Shown here: piece by piece, positions 57,285 to 64,000 of the stretch
How the letters are laid out: each line of letters opens with the position of its first letter
Position numbering within the stretch: position 1 is the stretch's first letter
Assembly: GCF_051020765.1 (NCBI RefSeq)
Contig: NC_134932.1
Span: 9,858,001-9,922,000 of the forward strand
Length of the DNA stretch: 64,000 nt
Direction of reading: 5' to 3'
Source: Lasioglossum baleicum
Lineage: Eukaryota > Arthropoda > Insecta > Hymenoptera > Halictidae
Notes under the pieces: generated by a model
Seen by the model: the letters and a program-made list of their open reading frames with translations, nothing else
Database searches by the model: none
What the model was told of the DNA's origin: nothing
Made by a program: the position numbers and the translations under genes

Positions 57285-59920
57285 TCATATAATTTTTTTC
57301 ATTGTTGAAAAGAAATTAAGGAATATGTTTCCATAGACTGTCAAAGTGTTTCTGAGGAATTTTAAGAAACTGTGCGGATAAAAGTAGCAAGGTGTTCGCA
57401 GAATTCATTTCCCGGCGTCCAGGCGAACGGTACGGCACGATTATTTCGTATCGAGGTTCGTAAACACGCGATTCCACGTCGCCGTGATGGCAAATTATTA
57501 TTTATCGGCCGATTCTAAGGCGCAAAGCCTAATCGACTAACGGAACGAATGCGCCACGGCCAATAAATTTCGGTTTCGCCTGCGATCTCGTTCACCGCCG
57601 ATTGTAAATCGCCCACGCCGCCTGTTCTCCGTCGTATCGATCTACACGATTAAAGATTACTGCGGTGCAGTACTGTCAGGACACTTTTCAAGGGATCAGT
57701 CCGAACGTTATTATTAGACTGCGGATTATATGCGTTTTACCGAGACCATTAGCGACACGTTCAAAATAGTTGAAAAAAACTCATTTTTTACATTTACAAG
57801 ATGGAAACATAAAACATAGAACGCAAGAGAAATTGTTCTGCAATTTCTCTGTATAAAGAATTCTTCCATTTCGATGTACAAAAAATGTTTCACTTAATTT
57901 GTAACCGAATAAAATCCTTTATAAAAATTGATTGATTACTAGAAGCGCTAGTTGATTTTTTATCAGAATTAATCAGATACACAAAAGCTGCAATTCGTCG
58001 ATGTCCCATTTTCAATGAAACTTTCACCAATTCTACGAACGCCATTCGCGCTGTAACAAGCTCCACTAACTTTCATAACTAGGTATTACAAAGCTTATGG
58101 TGTAAGTGTACTTTCCAAAGCAAGCCGCGCCATTATCTCCATAAGCTATCATTCATCAAGGTACCTCTCAAAAGAGATAACTGGAGCTCGCGCTAATCCT
58201 TCAATAAAGAACCAGATTAGTTCCAATTTTTCACTCGAAAACATTAATCAGTGACTGGGCGGATATTTTCGACAGTTATGTAATCGATGATAATTGGGAA
58301 CGTTCCAGAACGCTCTGGAACATTATGCATTTGTAGCAAAATTGAGTAGACGAACTTCAAAATTGTTGGAAAATTTTCAAAATCGAAGATATCAATATAC
58401 GATTTCTCCTCTACTAAAAATCGATGCAGATAACATTTATGACACTATATTCTGTAAATCATATTTTTGAAAGCAAATCATTGTAACATAATTGAAGGGT
58501 TCTCATCTCAGCGATCAGAACCAGCTGTGCACAAGTCTAAAATTTTCTTCTCAGCTCACGCTGACCCAAAATTATCCGGAGGTTCTCGTACCTCACTATC
58601 CACAGGTGACAGGTGTCCTCCGCAAAAATTCCTTCGAATCCGCGAATATCGACGCAACAAGAGTCGCGGGTTGCAGAGACTACAACGCAAAACGCGACGC
58701 AACGGATCGCAGCGCGTCGCGTCATTCATCGTGGCTTTTCCGGCGGTTTATCGCGATAGTCTGGCAAACGGGAAACGGCACAATGGCGGACACGGTGGAA
58801 CAAAGGGCCGCCTCGTGCAGGTATCGTAGTGTTGCCCGGTATCGCCCTCGTAACGTCGTTCGTGCCGCAAGGGTGGAGTGATAAAGAGACGGCGGGTGCG
58901 ACGCGGAAGCGTGAGGGCGCAGGAGGACGCACCGGGTTCAGAAAAGGGTTGTACCCGCTTACCGCTCGTACCCGACTTGGTACCCACCTCTTGTTCGATG
59001 GGCCTGCGAAAAAAAGCGCACAGCAATGCATATAAAATGTCTAACGTCTACTGCCGATGATAATCACCTCGCCCGACGCCAATGCGTCCCCATCCCAATT
59101 CAAGCCGGAGCTCGACACCCTTTTCATCAGGCAAATTAGACGATTTCGAGGAGGAGGGGCCACTCCCGAGAAACGACTACTGGAACACCCTCTATCCACC
59201 CCCTCGCCCACTCTAATTAGATTCGTTGCAATCAGGGCGGTACATTTAATTATTTGCTTTATTATGTCTCTGTTGGTATTGTACTTTTCGGGTGTCGCGC
59301 GGCGATTTTGATTGGCGGAATTAGGTGGGCACTCCCGTTCGAATATCAACGGGTGTGGCGGATAATGCCGAGGATGTGATAGAAACCGGTGGTTCTATGG
59401 CTAATGAATTGGAACGCGGTGATTCAAGTCTGAGGGAATCGGATTTGGTAATTAGACTGTGAATGTTCCTGTGATTCCTGTTTTTCAATTAATGTTCGCC
59501 GTAAGTGCTGTCGAAATAAGTGGAAATGGATGTGTATAAACATTTTTGTAAGATTTAATCGTCGATGTGTTAGACGTTAGACGATGACGTTGTTTTCGAG
59601 CCTAAAAAACGAGAATGACTATTGGCAAGTTAGACTTCGTTTCTGGCGATTAATTTAAACCGTTTAGCCAGAGGTTGATTCACGACATTGCTCGCGTAGA
59701 CGCGTAAAAAATTGAACGCGCGGGTAAAACATTTTTTCGAAAAAATCCGCGCGAATTACCGGGGGGGGGGGGAACAAAATCTATTCACAACTCTCTCGTC
59801 GACCCTCCGAAATTTCTAATTCGCCGAACGCGGGATTTAGACTCTAGATCACAGTGATCCGGCGCGGGCAAACACGCGCGCCGATCCTTTGGGTTTTGCA
59901 TCCCGCATTGCGCAAATATA
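57285..59920. other. Gene-free stretch
   Basis: TAGACTGCGGATTATATGCG at 57715 is a solo TAGACTG-family end, and TAGACTGTGAAT at 59453 is a weaker one. The frames at 58467-58881 (plus, two overlapping) and 58726-59031 (minus) lie in GC-rich DNA and lack domains. A 12-G run lies at 59761-59772. No gene is supported. Confidence 0.4.
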
Positions 59921-59924
59921 TATC

Positions 59925-60180
59925 CAGGGTCTAATTAGCCTAATTAGGCTAATACAGCCAGTAATTAATACAAATACCGGGCGAGCAGATATAAAATTTA
60001 AACGATATTTGCAGCTGGGGATTCGGTGGCGGAAGTGAGGGGGGAGGGGGGCGGCGCGGCGTTCTCTAACGGCTGCGGATTCGTCGAAAGCTTGTAGCGC
60101 CGGAATTTTAATAACCGGCACAATAATTATTCATTTCCGTTTAATTAATGGCGATTGTTCCGTTAATTAAATATTTCGGC
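59925..60180. promoter_or_regulatory. TAATTA cluster with a 20-bp perfect palindrome
   Basis: ATTAGCCTAATTAGGCTAAT (59934-59953) is its own reverse complement and contains several TAAT/ATTA cores. GTAATTAATAC, GTTTAATTAATGG and CCGTTAATTAAATA follow within 230 bases. Such clusters suit paired homeodomain binding. An enhancer role is inference. Confidence 0.25.
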
Positions 60181-60460
60181 CACTTCGCCGTGTGTATCGT
60201 CGTAAATGTTTGTGTTGCGCCGGTGGTCCCCGCACCTATTCCTTGCTTTCAGTAAGAGCGCAGGGCAGTTGAATGAAGACGACCGCGCGAAATAAAAACG
60301 CGCGATGGAGATTGTAGTGCGTTTCGCAACTGTGCATGGGTAAAAGCGAACGTCGTTAAAGTGACGAGCAACCCGGGCTCTCTTAATTGGATAAGAACCG
60401 CGCCGCGAAGAAGGTCGAGCCCAAATTAAAATCCGCGAGTCGAGGATCGCGATACAAATA

Positions 60461-60652
60461 CAGTAGGACCTCGATTAACCGGATTGATCGGGAGACAAAC
60501 AGCCCGGATAAATTAAGGCCCGATGGATAATCGAGACCCGAGGAAATAACTAAAATGTACATTATGTTCCAAAATAAATTTTTTATTTTTATTATTATTA
60601 TTTAAACGCATATTCGTTTATAATCGGGATCCAGTTAATCGAGGTCCTACTA
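60461..60652. mobile_element. pogo-like MITE, CAGTAGGACCTCGATTAACC ends
   Basis: The left end is CAGTAGGACCTCGATTAACC then GGAT; the inverted right end is TAGTAGGACCTCGATTAACT then GGAT (22 of 24). TA flanks both sides (60459-60460, 60653-60654). CAGT ends of the form GACCTCGATTAACCGGA are typical of pogo/Tigger-type elements. The 192-bp interior is noncoding. Confidence 0.8.
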
Positions 60653-60654
60653 TA

Positions 60655-61233
60655 CGAGGGTAAGTCAAAAATTATCTACACTTTTCATTCTACAATTTAT
60701 TTACATGAAGCTAGGGTTTCACTATGCACATCATTTTTCTACGTAATCTCCCTCCTTATCAATGCACTTTGCCCAACGGTCAACAAGCTTACGAATTCCT
60801 TGCAAATAAAAGGTTTTCGGTTGCTCGTGAAGCCACTTCTGCACCGCATTTTTCACGTCTAAGTATGAGACAAATCGGCGACCTCGCAAATCATCCTTGG
60901 GCGGCCCAAACAAGTAAAAGTCAGATGGAGCTAGGTCTGGGCTGTAGGGAGGGTGTTCCAGTAACTCAAATTTCATCATAGTCTACGATGAATTTTTGAC
61001 ACCCTCTGACCAAAGGAATCGGACCACTGCTTGTTGTTCCGCTTTGGTGAAAACTTCTAATGGAGCGGCCATGATCAATCTGCACCAGAAGAAAGAAAAA
61101 TGGCGGCATTAGGATCAAGCTTTCATAGCACTACCACGACAGTATAACAATAAAATAAGCGAAGACAGAAATCAATGTGCACAACGTAAGAAGAGCTTTG
61201 TCAAAAGTGTAGATAATTTTTGACTTGCCCTCG
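60655..61233 (-). mobile_element. Internally deleted mariner element, 579 bp
   Basis: The 31-bp ends match at 30 of 31 positions, starting CGAGGG(T/C)AAGTCAAAAATT. TA lies at 60653-60654 and 61234-61235. The left TA is also the flanking TA of the pogo-like element at 60461-60652. Coding sequence for the two transposase ends is on the minus strand; the middle is deleted. The intact ends mean it could still be moved by a transposase supplied elsewhere. Confidence 0.9.
60731..61072 (-). pseudogene. Mariner transposase remnant, N- and C-termini only
   Basis: A minus-strand ATG at 61072 starts MAAPLEVFTKAEQQAVVRFL then WSEGV, the N-terminal helix-turn-helix start of a mariner transposase, and ends at a TAG (60983-60985) after 29 residues. 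A second frame (60731-60979) carries the C-terminus with HPPYSPDLAPSDFYLFGPPK. The Asp of APSDF is the third catalytic Asp of DD34D, and the frame ends KCIDKEGDYVEK. The central catalytic region is deleted, so no active enzyme can be made. Confidence 0.9.
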
Positions 61234-61235
61234 TA

Positions 61236-62338
61236 CCTTGTTCACATGTTCAAACCCTTCGATCCTCAAATTTTGGAACTTCATGAAGTTGAAGGTTCTG
61301 AGACGCACTCTTTTCAGAAGTTAGAGTCACTACGAGTCTATACAAAATTAAAGTAAATTGTAGTAGCGTACAACAAAGCGGTGGCTAATGGAAAAGATAT
61401 TAAAAGTAGGACTGCAGCAATAAGTCACGAACGTGGAAAACCGTGGCGGAAAGTAAGAGTTCGAATCTCTTTGGGACGCACAGGTGCCAGCACGTCCCCG
61501 GAAGTGTTCGCCACGAGTCTAATTGGCCGCGCGAAATTCAAATCCGCTTGGCGACAACTCCCAGCGGTACCTGGTCGCCGAGGGCGGTCGCGCGGGCTTG
61601 ATTATAATACCCGCGACGGTAATTCGCAATTTATTTGTCCGTTCTGACACGCCACCAGAGGATACTCGTAAAAAATCCGTCCGAGACTTTCGCGGGACGG
61701 CGAAGAAGGAGATCGTTGAAAAGGACGGTCGAGTTAGTTCTTTTTCCTGCGGTGCCCCCGCCCCCTCTTGGCCCCCCGTGGTCCCCCGTGGCCACCGTTC
61801 CCCGTCGACTCGGGGCCACGGTAATTCCCATTCCGCCTCATTCCCCAAGGGGTTAGTTTTCACGCGGGTTAGGCGAGTAATATGAGCTGCCACTCAAGGG
61901 CCGTTCTGTATTACCGGTCGAGTAATTATGGCAAAACCTGCGCCGCACACGGACGCACGCCCCGCGCCACGTCGAGAACGGCCCCGGCTCTACATTGTAA
62001 CGTTACGTGTGCGAATTGTTGCGAAAACAAGCAGCTGAACCCCGCGAGGGAGAAACTGCAGAGAGAGAAAGAGGGAGAGAGGGGGAGGGGAGAGAACCGA
62101 GAGAAGTCGACACCGACGTTTCTGTCACGGCCTGCCACCCGACCGAGTAATTAAGGCCCCGAACCGTTTACTCCTGACCCGAGGTCATCGGAGAATCCTA
62201 AACGTCGCGCGTCGCTCGTTTCCAGCAACGTTGCATTCGGTACTCGACTGTGTGCAATGATCTCACTATGTGCAATTTGATTTATTATGCCCAATCTTTT
62301 CTGCGATATCAAAGTGATGACTCAAGGTCATCATGTTA
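61236..62338. other. Gene-free stretch
   Basis: AAGAGTTCGAATCTCTT near 61455 is a palindrome resembling a tRNA T-arm, but no tRNA surrounds it. GC-rich frames at 61519-61893 on both strands are chance. A GA run lies at 62060-62100. Confidence 0.4.
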
Positions 62339-62340
62339 TA

Positions 62341-62534
62341 TTACGTTGTCCCAAAAGTTCGTTTCGTTTTCGATTAATGTGTTCAGCGCAAATTCAGAGT
62401 AATTCTTAAAAAAGGAAAATTTTTAAGAAATAATAAAAAATTAACGAACAGAAGATTGTGCTGTTCGTGTATGCTGATGTTATCTAACAATATGGAATGT
62501 GCACATAGTGAAAGAAACTTTTAGGACCACCTAA
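62341..62534. mobile_element. Short mariner-type MITE
   Basis: Inverted ends TTACGTTGTCCCAAAAGTTC and TTAGGTGGTCCTAAAAGTTT match at about three quarters of positions. The left end has a TA outside; the right target site is unclear. The roughly 190-bp AT-rich interior is noncoding. Confidence 0.5.
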
Positions 62535-62734
62535 CATTACTACAACGTTCCAATGCTTTATCTTTTTTGAAGGCAGATGTTGGTGCTTCAGACGAACCAA
62601 TGTAAACACAATGGACTCCAATTATTTCGGGCACATCACGAGTCTAGTGTCCTTTGGCCGATTAAGCGGCAGTCTTAATTAAGCAAGGAGAACCGGAGCT
62701 ATTCGATTAGGTGTTCTGTCCTTTGACGCGCCGA
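62535..62734. other. Gene-free stretch
   Basis: Nothing is recognised. Confidence 0.4.
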
Positions 62735-62738
62735 TTAA

Positions 62739-62928
62739 CGCTAAACCTACCACTGCCGGTCAAACGACCGATTTTATATTTTTCATTATACAATCATTGA
62801 AATTACGAAGCTGCTTACACGGAAATTGATTTGATCAATTTCTTTGTCCAAGCACACGCTTTAATAAAAATTGTCATTTTTATAAGATGAAACGTTTTAA
62901 TCGCTTTCCGTGCTCGATAGGTTTAGCG
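62739..62928. mobile_element. piggyBac-type MITE, CGCTAAACCTA ends
   Basis: Perfect 11-bp ends CGCTAAACCTA are flanked by TTAA on both sides (62735-62738, 62929-62932). The 190-bp interior is AT-rich and noncoding. The ends differ from the other TTAA elements here, so it is a separate family. Confidence 0.8.
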
Positions 62929-62932
62929 TTAA

Positions 62933-64000
62933 ACCATGATTCAAATAAGCGGAATCCATGTTGTATACGTAATGAAAATAGAAGACGCTTAAATCGATAT
63001 TATTCCATTTATCGGCTACTTGATATTGCTGTTCACATGTTTTGCTAGAGATTTATTAAACGCGCAGTGATAAACGATTTTTCCCAACTCGCAGGCCAAT
63101 AGAATTGATAAGTCGCGAGTTCCGTCCATAAACAACCCAGCACACCTCTCCAAGATCAATATTGCACGCGCATTCCACCCAATACTCCCACCACCAACCA
63201 GGAAACTACATTAACCACTTAATGCTTCTCTGACACTCGTCAAACAGTACCTTCGCATCCTCGCACACACACACAATCTCTCCGCTGCACAGGTTCCTTT
63301 AAAAACCTCCTGTTCTCGAAAAAGAACCTGTGACCCCCCTTATTCGACGACGAGTCACCTAAACAAATATAGAAACTGCATTATCGGGGGACGACGGTTC
63401 TACACTAAATTTATTTCACCTGCGACGACATCATCAATTTGACGCGTTGTTAATTGTACCCGCAAATAAACCGTTGCGACATTCTTCAAACTCGTATCAA
63501 AAATATTACTTGAAATATTTTGACAATGAGCATAGATGAAGGAGACAGTTTGCATTAAAATGCAAGGGGAAGTCTATAATATTTAGCAGCTAAATTCATT
63601 TTCTTTTGAAGCGCGGTTATGAGGACGTAACAAGGTGCATTGTTCAAAGTTTTCATTATGTGCTCCTTGGGAGTAGTCGACAAATTCTGGCTATTGTACT
63701 TTAATAATAATAATCGCTTAAATGTGTTTGTACTTTGTGAGTGCGCCTTCCCATGCATTCTCATTCATTCTAATGGAATCTGTGGCTATGTATTGTATAC
63801 TCTATGCCATCTTGTGACAATAATACTATTTCAAGTACTATTTCAAACAGACTAATTAAAATGCAAGTTTACCCAACTTTGAATCTAGAAATAAATCCAG
63901 GGGGGTAAGAATGGTAGGGCAAGGTGTGAGAACGTGGGACCCCAGGCTTGAGAATGTGGGCCCAGGGTTCATAAGAGGAGTCCCGAATCGCGAGCCAGTT
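62933..64000. other. Gene-free stretch to window end
   Basis: A CA run lies near 63265. GAGAA(C/T)GTGGG(A/C)CC is repeated near 63930 and 63952. The frames at 63555-63855 are antisense to each other without domains. Confidence 0.4.

Noticed and set aside
61440..61480. tRNA T-arm-like AAGAGTTCGAATCTCTT
   Set aside because: No acceptor stem, D-arm or anticodon arm fits on either strand around it.
1..64000. CRISPR array, bacterial operon, phage or virus genes
   Set aside because: No regular spaced short repeats, no gene clusters and no viral proteins are seen; the window has a eukaryotic noncoding character.

Overview
This window looks like intergenic or intronic DNA from an insect nuclear genome, most likely a hymenopteran (bee or ant). 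The basis is indirect. GC-rich, CpG-bearing stretches alternate with AT-rich ones. CT/GA microsatellites are common. There are mariner, Tc1-like, pogo-like, piggyBac-like and foldback DNA-transposon remnants, and no bacterial operons, Shine-Dalgarno-led genes or phage genes. The order assignment is inference from repeat character, not from a diagnostic gene. No complete protein-coding gene, tRNA, rRNA or CRISPR array can be recognised. Most long open frames are chance frames in GC-rich DNA, translations of tandem repeats, or readings through hairpin arms.

The content that can be supported is mobile. Two mariner-type elements each keep only the transposase N-terminus joined to its C-terminus (37441-37738 on +; 60655-61233 on -, with 31-bp terminal inverted repeats and TA target sites). 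A Tc1-like element with perfect 26-bp ends (39662-40873) holds transposase C-terminal fragments and is itself split by a 659-bp CAGTAAT...ATTACTG element. Other TA-flanked short elements lie at 2861-3190, 7178-7455, 29693-30221 and 60461-60652. TTAA-flanked (piggyBac-type) short elements lie at 5933-6149, 15385-15603, 20686-20902, 26074-26272, 62739-62928, and in interrupted or truncated form at 49867-50588, about 33737-33950 and about 42183-42287. A family with ends TAGACTGCGGATC recurs at many places. Large foldbacks occur at 9284-9571, 16554-16878, 22556-22871, 37050-37409, 43311-43638, 44602-45033 and 49891-50411.

Nesting gives a relative history. A foldback sits inside a 199-bp TTAA element (49867-50588), a CAGT element sits inside a Tc1-like element (39662-40873), a CAGT element sits inside a TAGACTG element (7081-7549), and a mariner uses the TA that flanks a pogo-like element (60461-61233).

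Between the repeats are stretches with no recognisable gene. Some are GC-rich and promoter- or UTR-like (about 10230-10910, 23880-24380, 31100-32480, 55500-56170). Some are AT-rich with clusters of TAATTA cores that could be homeodomain enhancers (19830-20010, 59925-60180). Five short open frames have a plausible coding look but no recognised family: 8124-8357 (-), 17578-17898 (-), 27618-27848 (+), 28572-28877 (+) and 48005-48331 (-). The 28.6-kb frame is the best exon candidate because it follows a splice-acceptor-like CATTAG. No functional system linking genes can be described here. The window is best read as a transposon-rich noncoding segment.
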